From an uncultured Bacteroides sp. (GTDB taxonomy: Bacteria > Bacteroidota > Bacteroidia > Bacteroidales > Bacteroidaceae): DNA of 42,919 bases. The translations under genes and the position numbers were made by a program. The notes below the pieces were generated by a model, which was given only the letters and a program-made list of their open reading frames with translations, ran no database searches and had not been told where the DNA came from. Location of the stretch: contig CALUIQ010000049.1 in assembly GCA_944320735.1 (NCBI GenBank), positions 1 through 42,919 on the forward strand, written 5' to 3'. Every line of letters begins with the position of its first letter. Position 1 is the first letter of the stretch. Shown piece after piece: positions 1-8,613 of the stretch.

Positions 1-138
1 GGCGTGACGGGCACCACGGGACACACCTGGAGCCGGGGACGCTTGGCGGATTTCACGCAAAGCTACACCCGCCGCTTTGGCTCGGCGGAAGGCGTGACGC
101 TGACTTATCATCCGGTGTACGTCATCGCCGAAACGTAA
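1..138 (+). CDS. C-terminal end of an unidentified protein (partial)
   Basis: The frame starting at base 1 is open for 45 codons and ends with TAA at 136-138, so the gene begins outside the window. The visible tail ends in YHPVYVIAET and is GC-rich like the AraC gene that follows. I do not recognise a family from this fragment. No signal, membrane segment or catalytic motif can be judged from so short a piece. It could be the end of a surface or cell-envelope protein, but that would be a guess. It is on the same strand as the next gene, about 390 bases away across a palindromic repeat. Confidence 0.55.
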   Translation, partial: GVTGTTGHTWSRGRLADFTQSYTRRFGSAEGVTLTYHPVYVIAET

Positions 139-173
139 CAACTCCTGCGGAGCGGGTTATCAATTGATTTAAA

Positions 174-397
174 ACACGGAGACACAGAGACACGGAGATT
201 TTTATTTTATTAAGTAAGTGTTTATACTATAGCACACAGATAACACTGATTTAACAGATGACCACAGATATTATTTTAAAAATAATCTGTGCAAATCAGT
301 CTCATCTGTGTCATCTGTGTGCTATAAGATAATTTTGATTAGTTACTTATATTGATGTACAAATATAGTTTCTCTGTGTCTTTGTGACTCTGTGTTC
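174..397. repeat. Two-layer nested palindrome in the 139-524 intergenic gap
   Basis: The gap contains an outer inverted repeat whose arms (174-198 and 369-397) are built of degenerate words such as ACACGGAG/ACACAGAG and their complement. Inside it is a second long inverted repeat (about 228-326) whose arms begin TATAGCACACAGAT and end ATCTGTGTGCTATA, built of CACAGAT-like words. The two layers use different words, as if one palindrome had been inserted into the loop of another. As RNA either layer would form a long imperfect hairpin. It may end transcription of the upstream gene, but there is no clear T-tract. The rest of the gap holds only the araC promoter. Confidence 0.8.
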
Positions 398-454
398 TAT
401 TCCCCAATGATAATGCCCCTCCCGTAAAGTTGGTAAATAAATCCGTAAATCGGG

Positions 455-487
455 TTGCCACGATGCGGAGCGGACGCCCTATCTTTG
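455..487 (+). promoter_or_regulatory. Bacteroides-type promoter for the AraC-family gene
   Basis: A -7 box TATCTTTG lies at 480-487, with TTG at 455-457. The spacing of 22 bases is slightly longer than the usual 19-20. The start codon is at 525, giving a leader of roughly 30 bases. Confidence 0.6.
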
Positions 488-524
488 CACTGACAAAAAA
501 CAAACAGAGCATACCGAGACAACG

Positions 525-1427
525 ATGGAGAAAGATAAGACATTAGACCTGAAGACCGTATGCGAGTGCAACCGATGCCTGGGCACCGAGACGCTGCACC
601 CGCAGGCCACGCTCATCAACCTGGCGAACTCCGGCCTGCCGGGCGACGCCGTGAAGTTCGAGTTCTACGCCATCCTCCTCATCGAGGACTGCCCCGACGG
701 GTGCTGCTGTTGCGGGCGCAAGTACTACGACTTCAGCACGGCCACGATGGTGTTCCTCACCCCCGGCGAAGTGTTCCGCATGAGCCGCGAGGGAGCACTG
801 CCCTCCAAAGGCTGGCTGCTGGCCTTCCATCCCGACCTGCTGTTCCGCACCACCCTGCGGACGCATCTCAGCGAGTACACCTTCTTCCGCTACCGCAAGG
901 AGGAAGCCCTGCACCTCTCGCAGCGCGAGACGGCCACCATCACCTGCTGCCTGGAGCACATCGAGTCCGAACTGCACCACCCCATCGACACGTACACCGC
1001 CACCATCCTCTCGCGCCACATCGAGCTGATGCTGGACTACTGCTCGCGCTACTACCAACGGCAATTCATCACGCGCGAGAACAAGAACAAAGTCCTCATC
1101 GCCCGCTTCGACCGCCTCCTCGACGCCTATATCAACGAAGGACGCCTGGCCACGAGCGGTATGCCCCGTCCCGACGACTTCGCCCCCGCGCTGAACCTCT
1201 CGCCCGCCTACTTCGCCGACCTGCTGAAGTTCGAGACGGGCAAGACCCTGGACGAATACACCCGCCTGCGCCAGATGGACGTGGCCAAACGTCTGCTCCT
1301 CTCGCCTGCCGAGACCCCCACTTCCGTCGCCCGCCTGTTGGGCTTCGCCAGCGTACAAAGTTTCAGCATCCTTTTCAAGAAGCTCACCGGTATGGCGCCG
1401 GGGGAATATCGATGGGGGCAGAACTGA
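525..1427 (+). CDS. AraC-family transcriptional regulator with N-terminal cysteine clusters
   Basis: This 300-residue protein has a C-terminal AraC/XylS double helix-turn-helix domain (about residues 195-298): LNLSPAYFADLLKFETGKT is the first helix-turn-helix and SVARLLGFASVQSFSILFKK the second. The N-terminal half resembles the cupin-like sensing domain of Bacteroides AraC proteins (YYDFSTATMVFLTPGEV, residues 67-83). It is unusual in carrying cysteines at 13, 15, 18, 56 and 60-63 (DCPDGCCCCG). That could bind a metal or sense redox state, which is my inference. The gene is GC-rich. It has its own promoter and no obvious target operon beside it. A 299-residue open frame on the other strand is a shadow of its high GC content. 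Confidence 0.92.
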   Translation: MEKDKTLDLKTVCECNRCLGTETLHPQATLINLANSGLPGDAVKFEFYAILLIEDCPDGCCCCGRKYYDFSTATMVFLTPGEVFRMSREGALPSKGWLLAFHPDLLFRTTLRTHLSEYTFFRYRKEEALHLSQRETATITCCLEHIESELHHPIDTYTATILSRHIELMLDYCSRYYQRQFITRENKNKVLIARFDRLLDAYINEGRLATSGMPRPDDFAPALNLSPAYFADLLKFETGKTLDEYTRLRQMDVAKRLLLSPAETPTSVARLLGFASVQSFSILFKKLTGMAPGEYRWGQN

Positions 1428-1443
1428 ACTTTTCCCCCACATA

Positions 1444-1475
1444 TTTGCTATTTATGAAACAAATCCCTACATTTG
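1444..1475 (+). promoter_or_regulatory. Promoter for the PIN-domain module
   Basis: TTTG at 1444-1447 is followed 20 bases later by TACATTTG at 1468-1475, a near-perfect Bacteroides promoter. It starts 17 bases after the araC stop and drives the gene starting at 1500, so the two-gene module is transcribed independently of the regulator. Confidence 0.75.
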
Positions 1476-1499
1476 CATCAAATAAAAGCATAGCAAAAA

Positions 1500-1715
1500 A
1501 TGAAAACGACCACATTCAACCCCATCCAAATACATTTGCTCCAAATGTTCGCTTACGACAATTCCCCACAAAGCCTGGAGGAGTTGAAAGACGTGCTTTA
1601 CAAGCATTACTCCCAACGAATGAACACCAAGCTGAACGAGCTTTGGGATGAAGGCATCCTCAACCAAAAGCGACTAGACGAAATCAACAAGATGGATTTG
1701 CATCAACTAAAATAG
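1500..1715 (+). CDS. Small putative antitoxin upstream of a PIN toxin
   Basis: This 71-residue protein is charged and probably all-helical (for example SLEELKDVLYKHYSQRMNTKLNELWDEG, given here only as a region near residues 24-51), with no signal peptide. I do not recognise a named domain. It ends 7 bases before the PIN-domain gene and shares its promoter, which is the usual arrangement of an antitoxin preceding its toxin. By analogy with such pairs it would bind and inhibit the PIN ribonuclease and possibly repress its own promoter. The pairing is inferred from position and size, not from a recognised DNA-binding motif. Confidence 0.75.
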   Translation: MKTTTFNPIQIHLLQMFAYDNSPQSLEELKDVLYKHYSQRMNTKLNELWDEGILNQKRLDEINKMDLHQLK

Positions 1716-1722
1716 CCCTCTT

Positions 1723-2139
1723 ATGAGCCGCATCGTGCTTGACACAAATTGCCTTATACAAAGCATTCCTCAACGGAGCCAATACCACGCGGTTTGGACC
1801 TCTTTCGAAAGGGGAACAAATACACTTTGCGTATCGAACGAAATCATTGAAGAATACGCCGAAATTTTACAACGACTAACTGATGCCGAGACGGCAGATT
1901 ACGTGGTAAAGACCATCATTAACAGCCCGTTTACAGTCCTTACCACTCCTTATTATCATTTTGAACTGATTACGGCCGATCCCGATGACAACAAGTTCGT
2001 AGATTGTGCCATAACGGCCAATGCGCGTTTCATCGTTACCAACGACCATCATTATGACCTATTGAAAGATATCGACTTCCCTAAGGTTGACATCATCAAT
2101 ATCCAAGATTTCTGTAAGGCACTAAAACACAACCTCTGA
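1723..2139 (+). CDS. PIN-domain ribonuclease toxin (COG1569-like)
   Basis: The 138-residue protein is a single PIN domain. The conserved acidic residues expected to bind divalent metal are visible: D7 in VLDTN, E44 in NEIIEEYAE, D94 in DPDDNKFVDCAI and D108 in VTNDHH. This pattern fits the 'putative toxin-antitoxin system toxin component, PIN family' group, whose members cut RNA. It follows the small 71-residue gene by 7 bases and is expected to be neutralised by it. The domain is full length with no broken motif, so the toxin could be active. The RNA target cannot be read from the sequence. Confidence 0.88.
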   Translation: MSRIVLDTNCLIQSIPQRSQYHAVWTSFERGTNTLCVSNEIIEEYAEILQRLTDAETADYVVKTIINSPFTVLTTPYYHFELITADPDDNKFVDCAITANARFIVTNDHHYDLLKDIDFPKVDIINIQDFCKALKHNL

Positions 2140-2194
2140 AGCAAGGCTCTACCCTTCCTCCCCCCATCAGCCCAAAGATACGTCACACGCCCTC

Positions 2195-2225
2195 TTGCAC
2201 ATCCCAAAAGAAAGCTCTATATTTG
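2195..2225 (+). promoter_or_regulatory. Promoter for uvrA
   Basis: TTG at 2195-2197 and TATATTTG at 2218-2225 are separated by 20 bases. The uvrA start codon follows at 2263. No SOS-type operator was recognised around it. Confidence 0.75.
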
Positions 2226-2262
2226 CAACACCCTAAAAAGCAAATAACAAGAAACAAGACAA

Positions 2263-5034
2263 ATGAGCGAGACAAAATCCATCATCATAAAAGGCGCGCG
2301 AGTCAACAACCTGAAGAACATAGACGTGGAGATACCCCGCAACCGACTGGTGGTCATCACCGGACTGAGCGGCTCGGGCAAGTCATCGTTGGCGTTCGAC
2401 ACCCTCTACGCCGAAGGACAACGACGCTACGTGGAGAGCCTGAGCAGCTATGCCCGCCAATTCTTGGGACGCATGAGCAAGCCTGAGTGCGACTTCATCA
2501 AAGGCATCCCGCCTGCCATCGCCATCGAGCAAAAGGTGAACAGCCGTAACCCCCGCTCCACCGTGGGCACCTCGACAGAGATATACGAATACCTGCGCCT
2601 GCTCTACGCACGCATCGGGCGCACATTCAGCCCCGTGAGCGGACAAGAGGTGAAGAAGCACTTCGTGGAGGACATCGTACACACCACGCTAGACTATCCC
2701 GATGGCACCCGCTTCACCGTCTTGGCGCCCCTCCTCATCCCGCAAGGACGCACCCTCCAGGAACAACTGGATATGGACCTGAAACAAGGCTTCACCCGCC
2801 TGGAGGTGAACGGCACAATGGTGCGCATTGAAGACTACAAACCTTCGGCGAATGACACGCTTTTCCTCTTGGTGGACCGGTTGGCAACTTCGCACGAGAA
2901 AGATGCCTTGAGCCGGCTGACCGACTCCGTGGAGACCGCGATGTACGAGGGCGACGGTGCCTGCCTGCTTCGCTTCTACGAGGCGGACGGGGGAACCAGC
3001 CTCCGACGGTTCAGCACCAAGTTTGAGGCGGACGGCATCCGCTTCGAGGAGCCCACCGACCAGATGTTTTCCTTCAACTCCCCCATCGGAGCCTGCCCGG
3101 AGTGCGAAGGCTTCGGGCGCGTCATCGGCATCGACGAACACCTGGTGGTGCCCGACCGCTCCCTCTCCGTGTATGACGGATGCGTGGTGTGCTGGCGCGG
3201 AGAGAAGATGGGCGAATGGCGCGATATGGTCATCCGTGGTGCCGAGCGGGCGGGATTCCCCATCTTCACGCCCTATTACGAACTGACCGACGAGCAGCGT
3301 CGTATGTTGTGGGAGGGCACGCCCTACTTCGAAGGCATCAACGCCTTCTTCCGGATGTTGCAGGAGAACCAATACAAGATACAATACCGCGTTATGCTGG
3401 CCCGATACCGGGGCAAGACGCTCTGTCCCAAGTGTCACGGCACACGCCTCAAGCCGGAAGCCACCTACGTGCGTGTGGGCGGAAAGAACATCTGCCAGCT
3501 GGTAGACCTACCCATCACAGAGCTACAGGCTTTCTTCGACCACTTGGAGCTGACCGAGCACGAGACGCAAGTGGCCAGCCGCATCCTGACCGAAATAAAG
3601 AGCCGCATTCAGTTCCTCATCGACGTAGGTTTGGGCTACCTGACGCTGAACCGGCAGAGCAACACCTTGTCCGGAGGCGAGAGCCAACGCATCAACCTGG
3701 CCACGTCCTTAGGGAGCAGCCTCGTAGGAAGTCTCTACATACTGGACGAGCCGAGCATCGGACTGCACAGCCGCGACACGGACCGCCTTATCCACGTCCT
3801 GCGCCAACTCCAACAGCTGGGCAACACGGTGGTGGTGGTGGAGCACGACGAGGAAATCATCCGTGCGGCGGACTACATCATCGACATCGGCCCCAAGGCA
3901 GGACGTCTGGGCGGAGAAGTGGTGTACCAAGGAGATATGAAGGACCTGAAGGAGCACACGCAGAGCTACACCGTGCGCTACCTGCTAGGCGAGGAGACCA
4001 TCCCCGTGCCCAAGGAACGCCGACAATGGAACCGGTACATCGAACTGAAAGGCGCGCGCGAAAACAACCTGAAAGGCATCAACGTGCGCTTCCCGCTGAA
4101 CGTGATGACCGTGGTGACAGGCGTAAGCGGCTCGGGCAAGTCCACCCTGGTGCGCGACATCTTCTACCGTGCCCTGAAGCGCGAACTGGACGAATGTTCG
4201 GAGCGTCCGGGCGAGTACTCCTCCATTGGGGGCGACCTGCGCGACTTGCGCGACGTGGAGTTCATCGACCAGAGCCCCATCGGCAAATCCTCGCGAAGCA
4301 ACCCCGTGACCTACATCAAGGCATACGACGACATCCGCAAGCTCTTCGCCGAACAGCCCTTGGCCAAACAGATGGGCTACACGCCGGGCTACTTCAGCTT
4401 CAACACCGATGGAGGCCGTTGCGAGGAGTGCAAGGGCGAAGGCACCATCACCGTGGAGATGCAGTTTATGGCCGACTTGGTGCTGGAATGCGAATCGTGC
4501 CACGGCAAACGTTTCAAGCCCGACATCCTAGAGGTGAAATTCCACGGGGCAAGCATCTACGACGTGTTGGAAATGACCGTAGACCAAGCCATCGACTTCT
4601 TCCGCCAATACGGTCAGACTAAGATAGCCGACCGCCTTGTCCCCCTGCAAGACGTAGGGCTGGGCTACGTCAAGCTGGGCCAGTCCTCCTCCACCCTGTC
4701 GGGAGGCGAAAACCAGCGCGTGAAGCTGGCCTACTACCTCAGCCTGGAGAAGGCCGACCCTACGCTCTTCATCTTCGACGAGCCCACCACGGGTCTCCAC
4801 TTCCACGACATACGCAAGTTGCTTGAGGCTTTCGATGCCCTCATCCGGCGCGGACACAGCATCACCATCATCGAGCACAACCTCGACGTAATCAAATGTG
4901 CCGACTACGTGATTGACCTCGGCCCCGAAGGCGGAGACCAAGGCGGAAACCTCGTGGCCACGGGCACGCCCGAGGACATCGCCCGCTGTGAGGAAAGCTA
5001 CACAGGTCGCTTCCTGCGGGAGAAATTGAAGTGA
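2263..5034 (+). CDS. uvrA: Excinuclease ABC subunit A
   Basis: UvrA is the damage-recognition ATPase of nucleotide excision repair; it loads UvrB on damaged DNA in the cytoplasm. The 923-residue protein has both ABC ATPase modules: Walker [10 protein letters not shown] (34-42) and GVSGSGKST (620-628), signatures LSGGESQR (469-476) and LSGGENQR near 813, and Walker B motifs ILDEPSIG and IFDEPTTG. The functionally important second zinc finger is intact, with Cys at 720, 723, 743 and 746. In the first zinc finger only the second cysteine pair (278, 281) is present; the expected first pair is replaced around residues 254-258 (FEADG). The length is near the normal 940. Bacteroides genomes often carry more than one UvrA, so this may not be the only copy. 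Confidence 0.96.
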   Translation: MSETKSIIIKGARVNNLKNIDVEIPRNRLVVITGLSGSGKSSLAFDTLYAEGQRRYVESLSSYARQFLGRMSKPECDFIKGIPPAIAIEQKVNSRNPRSTVGTSTEIYEYLRLLYARIGRTFSPVSGQEVKKHFVEDIVHTTLDYPDGTRFTVLAPLLIPQGRTLQEQLDMDLKQGFTRLEVNGTMVRIEDYKPSANDTLFLLVDRLATSHEKDALSRLTDSVETAMYEGDGACLLRFYEADGGTSLRRFSTKFEADGIRFEEPTDQMFSFNSPIGACPECEGFGRVIGIDEHLVVPDRSLSVYDGCVVCWRGEKMGEWRDMVIRGAERAGFPIFTPYYELTDEQRRMLWEGTPYFEGINAFFRMLQENQYKIQYRVMLARYRGKTLCPKCHGTRLKPEATYVRVGGKNICQLVDLPITELQAFFDHLELTEHETQVASRILTEIKSRIQFLIDVGLGYLTLNRQSNTLSGGESQRINLATSLGSSLVGSLYILDEPSIGLHSRDTDRLIHVLRQLQQLGNTVVVVEHDEEIIRAADYIIDIGPKAGRLGGEVVYQGDMKDLKEHTQSYTVRYLLGEETIPVPKERRQWNRYIELKGARENNLKGINVRFPLNVMTVVTGVSGSGKSTLVRDIFYRALKRELDECSERPGEYSSIGGDLRDLRDVEFIDQSPIGKSSRSNPVTYIKAYDDIRKLFAEQPLAKQMGYTPGYFSFNTDGGRCEECKGEGTITVEMQFMADLVLECESCHGKRFKPDILEVKFHGASIYDVLEMTVDQAIDFFRQYGQTKIADRLVPLQDVGLGYVKLGQSSSTLSGGENQRVKLAYYLSLEKADPTLFIFDEPTTGLHFHDIRKLLEAFDALIRRGHSITIIEHNLDVIKCADYVIDLGPEGGDQGGNLVATGTPEDIARCEESYTGRFLREKLK

Positions 5035-5041
5035 AGAAGCG

Positions 5042-5072
5042 TTTGGACATAATGGAAAAAAATGTATCTTTG
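5042..5072 (+). promoter_or_regulatory. Promoter for the GH13 amylase gene
   Basis: TTTG at 5042-5045 and TATCTTTG at 5065-5072 are 19 bases apart. This matches the Bacteroides consensus and lies just after the uvrA stop, so the amylase gene has its own promoter. Confidence 0.75.
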
Positions 5073-5110
5073 CGGCGTATGAAATAACAGCAAACTGAAT
5101 AAGGAAAACC

Positions 5111-6808
5111 ATGAACGAAGACAATAAACTCATCATCTATCAGGTGTTTACACGCCTGTTCGGAAATAACCACTCACGCCTCGTGAACAACGGGAGCCTG
5201 GCCGAAAACGGGTGCGGCAAGATGGCCGACTTCACCGGCAAGGCATTGGAAGAAATCAAACGCTTGGGCGCCACACACATCTGGTATACGGGCATCATAG
5301 AGCACGCCACGCAGACCGACTACCGACGCTACAACATACGCCCCGACCATCCGGCCGTGGTGAAAGGCAAGGCCGGCTCGCCCTACGCCATCAAGGACTA
5401 TTACGACGTTGACCCTGACTTGGCCAAGGACGTGCCGGGTCGGATGAAGGAGTTCGAGAACTTGGTGCAGCGCACCCACCACGCGGGACTGAAGGTCATA
5501 CTGGACTTCGTGCCCAACCACGTGGCACGCCAATACCACTCAGATTCCCAACCCGACGGCACCACCTCGCTCGGCGCCAACGATGACTCCCGGCAAGCCT
5601 TTAGCCCGTACAACAACTTCTATTACATACCCGACACGCCCCTGCAATGCCAGTTCGATATGAAAGCCAGTGCGGACGAGCCTTATGCAGAAATGCCCGC
5701 CAAAGCCACGGGAAACAACCGCTTTGACGCCTATCCCAACATCACCGACTGGTATGAGACCGTAAAACTGAACTACGGTGTGGACTATATGAATGGAGGG
5801 ACGTGCCACTTCGACCCCGTGCCCGACACGTGGCACAAGATGCTGGACATCTTGCTCTTCTGGGCCTCGAAGGACATCGACGGCTTCCGGTGCGATATGG
5901 CCGAAATGGTGCCTGTGGAGTTCTGGGAATGGGTCATCCCGCAAGTGAAAGCCACATACCCCCACCTGATATTCATAGCCGAAGTGTACAATCCGCACGA
6001 ATATCACAACTACATCTTCCGGGGCAAGTTCGACTACTTGTACGACAAGGTGGGACTATACGATACCTTGCGGGCCATCGTGTGCGGCAACGAATCGGCC
6101 ACGGCCATTACCCGCTGTTGGCAGAGTCTGGGAGGCATCGAGAAGCGTATGCTAAACTTCCTCGAAAACCACGACGAGCAACGTGTCGCTTCGGACTTTT
6201 TCGCCGGCTCGTCCCACAAGGCCATCCCCGCCCTTATCGTGTCCGCCTGTATGAACACCAACCCAATGATGATTTACTTCGGACAAGAATTTGGCGAAAT
6301 GGGTATGGACAGCGAAGGATTCAGCGGACGAGACGGACGTACCACCATCTTCGACTATTGGGCGGTAGACACCATACGCCGCTGGAGAAACGGAGGGAAG
6401 TTTGACGGGAAGCTCCTGACCGAGCACGAGAAACACCTGCACGCCCTCTACGAGCGTGTGCTCAACCTCTGCCGGGAAGAGAAAGCCATCGCGCAGGGCG
6501 AGTTCTTCGACCTGATGTACGCCAACTTGGGCGGATGGCGAATGAACGAACACCGCCAATACGCTTTCTTGCGCAAGTATGAGAAGGAGTTGTTGCTCAT
6601 TGTGGTCAACTTTGACAACACGCCCGCCAACATCGGCGTCAATATCCCCCTGCACGCCTTCGAATACCTGCACCTGCCCCATCTCGCCCATACCCAAGCC
6701 ACCGACCTGCTGAGCGGAAAGGCGGAAAGCGTCAACCTACTGCCCGACAAGCCTGTAGAGGTGGCGGTAGAAGGATACGGCGGTAAAATCCTGAAGCTGA
6801 CTTTTTAA
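5111..6808 (+). CDS. Cytoplasmic alpha-amylase family (GH13) glycosidase
   Basis: The 565-residue protein has the four conserved GH13 regions: DFVPNH (132-137), GFRCDMAE with the nucleophile D262, the acid/base E291 in FIAEVYN, and FLENHD with D355. It has no signal peptide, so it should act inside the cell on alpha-glucans, most likely glycogen or maltodextrin. A C-terminal beta-sandwich typical of GH13 follows the barrel (from about residue 470). The glycogen branching enzyme gene lies three genes downstream on the same strand, which supports a role in storage-polysaccharide turnover. The exact specificity cannot be told from sequence. Confidence 0.9.
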   Translation: MNEDNKLIIYQVFTRLFGNNHSRLVNNGSLAENGCGKMADFTGKALEEIKRLGATHIWYTGIIEHATQTDYRRYNIRPDHPAVVKGKAGSPYAIKDYYDVDPDLAKDVPGRMKEFENLVQRTHHAGLKVILDFVPNHVARQYHSDSQPDGTTSLGANDDSRQAFSPYNNFYYIPDTPLQCQFDMKASADEPYAEMPAKATGNNRFDAYPNITDWYETVKLNYGVDYMNGGTCHFDPVPDTWHKMLDILLFWASKDIDGFRCDMAEMVPVEFWEWVIPQVKATYPHLIFIAEVYNPHEYHNYIFRGKFDYLYDKVGLYDTLRAIVCGNESATAITRCWQSLGGIEKRMLNFLENHDEQRVASDFFAGSSHKAIPALIVSACMNTNPMMIYFGQEFGEMGMDSEGFSGRDGRTTIFDYWAVDTIRRWRNGGKFDGKLLTEHEKHLHALYERVLNLCREEKAIAQGEFFDLMYANLGGWRMNEHRQYAFLRKYEKELLLIVVNFDNTPANIGVNIPLHAFEYLHLPHLAHTQATDLLSGKAESVNLLPDKPVEVAVEGYGGKILKLTF

Positions 6809-6811
6809 TAT

Positions 6812-6949
6812 GGTAACCGTGAGGGTGCTGCATAATCGGGAAATAAGCACAGAGACACAAAGGCACAGAGTTGTAAATCAATAAAATAAGCTCTCTGTGT
6901 CTCCGTGTCTCTGTGTTTTACCCCTTTACGTGACACCCTCCACATTACC
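6812..6949. repeat. Palindromic element with terminal inverted repeats between convergent genes
   Basis: Ends GGTAACCGTGAGGGTG (6812-6827) and its imperfect complement CACCCTCCACATTACC (6934-6949) flank an inner stem of CACAGAG-type words (6848-6870 pairing with 6891-6915). It begins 4 bases after the amylase stop codon, and its other end contains the TAA stop of the minus-strand gene (6945-6947). It therefore fills the whole interval between the two genes. It may serve as a two-way terminator, which is an inference. Confidence 0.8.
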
Positions 6950-7193
6950 CCTTTGACTCCACAAACTCCTTCAACCGAATCAGGCGGGTGATGGAAGGAT
7001 TATAAAACGGGTCGGGATAGTGATCCCTAATGTCATAGATGTTAGCTTCCACATAACGTTTTACATTCCAGATGTATTCCGACTCGGTCAGCTTCACCTC
7101 CTCGGGAAGGTCGGCGTGCGTCGCCCATTCGATGATGTCGCGCACGGTCTGTTCGTCATATTCATTCTTTTTTTCTTTTGTCTTTGCCTTCAT
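6945..7193 (-). CDS. Small hypothetical protein, 82 residues
   Basis: I start the gene at the ATG at 7191-7193 (MKAKTKEKKNEYDEQ), because a -7 box TATCTTTG lies 24 bases upstream; the longer open frame to 7322 would run through that promoter. The protein is hydrophilic and probably helical: an acidic/basic N-terminus, then ESEYIWNVKRYVEANIYDIR and a C-terminus TRLIRLKEFVESKG. I do not recognise a family. It looks like an intracellular protein with no membrane segment. Its stop codon lies inside the end of the palindromic element at 6812-6949. It stands alone on the minus strand between amylase and a DUF2461 gene. Confidence 0.7.
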   Translation of the reverse strand: MKAKTKEKKNEYDEQTVRDIIEWATHADLPEEVKLTESEYIWNVKRYVEANIYDIRDHYPDPFYNPSITRLIRLKEFVESKG

Positions 7194-7216
7194 AAGCTCT
7201 TTTCCTTTTTCGCGTC

Positions 7217-7224
7217 CAAAGATA
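7217..7224 (-). promoter_or_regulatory. -7 box for the 82-residue hypothetical gene
   Basis: On the minus strand the sequence reads TATCTTTG here, 24 bases before the chosen start codon. A near copy of this promoter segment lies about 76 bases further upstream (see the direct repeat), but there the box reads TATCTTTA. Confidence 0.65.
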
Positions 7225-7332
7225 GTGCAAATTGAGTGGAAAACATACAAGCTTGCTTGAAAATGTTTTCCCGAAATGCAGCCTATCTTATCTAAAGATA
7301 GTGCAAATCGAGCGGAAAACATGCAAGCTTGC
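7218..7332 (-). repeat. Direct repeat of a 39-base promoter segment
   Basis: Bases 7218-7256 and 7294-7332 match at 36 of 39 positions. Each copy contains the palindrome GCAAGCTTGC or its near match, the run GGAAAACAT, and the promoter box facing the minus strand. The copy nearest the gene has the full TATCTTTG; the distal one has lost the final G. It looks like a tandem promoter duplication with one decayed copy. Confidence 0.8.
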
Positions 7333-7385
7333 GTCGATTATTCTATTTTTTTCCACACTTATTCGCAGGTTAGAAAAATTATTCG

Positions 7386-7393
7386 TAAGTTTG
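7386..7393 (+). promoter_or_regulatory. -7 box for the DUF2461 gene
   Basis: TAAGTTTG fits TAnnTTTG and lies 26 bases before the ATG at 7420. No convincing -33 element is visible, so this is a moderate call. Confidence 0.5.
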
Positions 7394-7419
7394 TGAGTTG
7401 ATAAACGTAAGGAAGAATT

Positions 7420-8085
7420 ATGAACATCCCCGTAATATTTCAATTCTTGAGAGACATTGCGGCACACAATAACCGCGAATGGTTCAACGCCCACCGGGAA
7501 CAGTACGACACAGCCCGACAGGAATTCGAGAACCTGCTGACCGTCCTCATCGCCCGCATCTCGGAGTTCGATGAGTCGGTGCGAGGCGTCGAAGCCCGCG
7601 ACTGCACCTACCGCATCTACCGCGACACCCGGTTCAGCCAAGACAAGACACCCTACAAAATACATATGGGCGGCTACATCAACGCCCGCGGAAAGAAGTC
7701 CGACCATTGCGGATATTACATCCACCTGGAGCCGGGACATTGTATGGTAGCAGGCGGAAGTTATTGTCCCCCTCCCCCTCTGCTGAAAGCCCTCAGACAG
7801 GCTGTGTACGACAACATCGACGAATTTCGGAGCATCGTCGAGGACCCAGCCTTCAGCCAATACTTCCCCGTCGTAGGCGAAAACTTCCTGAAGACCGCCC
7901 CTAAGGGATTTCCTAAAGATTTTCCTTACATAAAATACCTGCGGTGCAAAGACTATACGATATGGGGTGCCGTGCCCGACTCGCTCTTCACCCCGCAAGT
8001 GGACTTCGACCGACTGGACGATATGTTGCGCCAAGTGAAACGTTTCGCGGACTTTATGAACTATACGATAGACGATTTTGAATGA
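7420..8085 (+). CDS. DUF2461 family protein
   Basis: The 221-residue protein matches the DUF2461/TIGR02453 family: an N-terminal FLRDIAAHNNREWFNAHREQY region (about residues 10-30), the conserved RIYRDTRFSQDKTPYK (67-82) and GYYIHLEPG (about 98-106), and the C-terminal RCKDYTIWGAVPD. It is a soluble cytoplasmic protein of usual length. The family's biochemical role is unknown to me. It is followed after 49 bases by the YhcH-family gene on the same strand, so the two may be co-transcribed. Confidence 0.85.
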   Translation: MNIPVIFQFLRDIAAHNNREWFNAHREQYDTARQEFENLLTVLIARISEFDESVRGVEARDCTYRIYRDTRFSQDKTPYKIHMGGYINARGKKSDHCGYYIHLEPGHCMVAGGSYCPPPPLLKALRQAVYDNIDEFRSIVEDPAFSQYFPVVGENFLKTAPKGFPKDFPYIKYLRCKDYTIWGAVPDSLFTPQVDFDRLDDMLRQVKRFADFMNYTIDDFE

Positions 8086-8134
8086 TGAAAAAAGAAAAAG
8101 CAATAAATTATACTAACTAAAAAACATTTGGATT

Positions 8135-8581
8135 ATGATTATTGACAGATTGGAAAACATCGAGAAATACGCTTCGCTGAACCCTCTGTTCGCGCAAGCC
8201 GTAGAATTCCTCAAGTCGCATGACCTGAAGACATTGGAACTGGGTAAAACTGAGTTGCAGGGAAAAGACCTGTTGGTAAACGTGACCGAGACCAAGCCCA
8301 AGACTAAGGAGCAGGCACGCATCGAGACGCATCGGGATTTTATCGACATCCAAATACCGGTCTCGGGCGTAGAGCTGATGGGCTACACCCCCGCTTGCGA
8401 TTGCCAACCCGCCGACGCTCCCTACAATGCGGAGAAAGACATCACTTTCTTTGAGGGACTGGCCGACAGCTACATCGAAGTGAAGCCGGGTATGTTTGCC
8501 ATCTTCTTTCCCCAAGACGGACACGCTCCGGGCGTAACTCCCGACGGAGTGAAGAAAGTTATCGTGAAAGTAAAAGCATAA
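8135..8581 (+). CDS. YhcH/YjgK/YiaL family protein
   Basis: The 148-residue protein is a small cupin-like protein of the YhcH/YjgK/YiaL (DUF386) family. Conserved features are the middle ETHRDFIDIQIPVSGVE, the glutamate near FFEGLADSYIEVKPG, and FAIFFPQDGHAPG with the histidine expected in the putative metal site. Members are linked to sugar metabolism (sialic acid and beta-galactoside clusters), but their reaction is not settled. Here the neighbours are a DUF2461 gene and glgB, so a role in carbohydrate handling is plausible. It is full length. Confidence 0.87.
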   Translation: MIIDRLENIEKYASLNPLFAQAVEFLKSHDLKTLELGKTELQGKDLLVNVTETKPKTKEQARIETHRDFIDIQIPVSGVELMGYTPACDCQPADAPYNAEKDITFFEGLADSYIEVKPGMFAIFFPQDGHAPGVTPDGVKKVIVKVKA

Positions 8582-8613
8582 AAAACTCTCATATATAATA
8601 AACATTATCCGTT

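Noticed and set aside
543-1442. 299-codon open frame opposite the AraC gene
   Set aside because: It is a GC-rich antisense shadow with low-complexity Gly/Val/Ala/Arg sequence, while the plus strand has clear AraC motifs.
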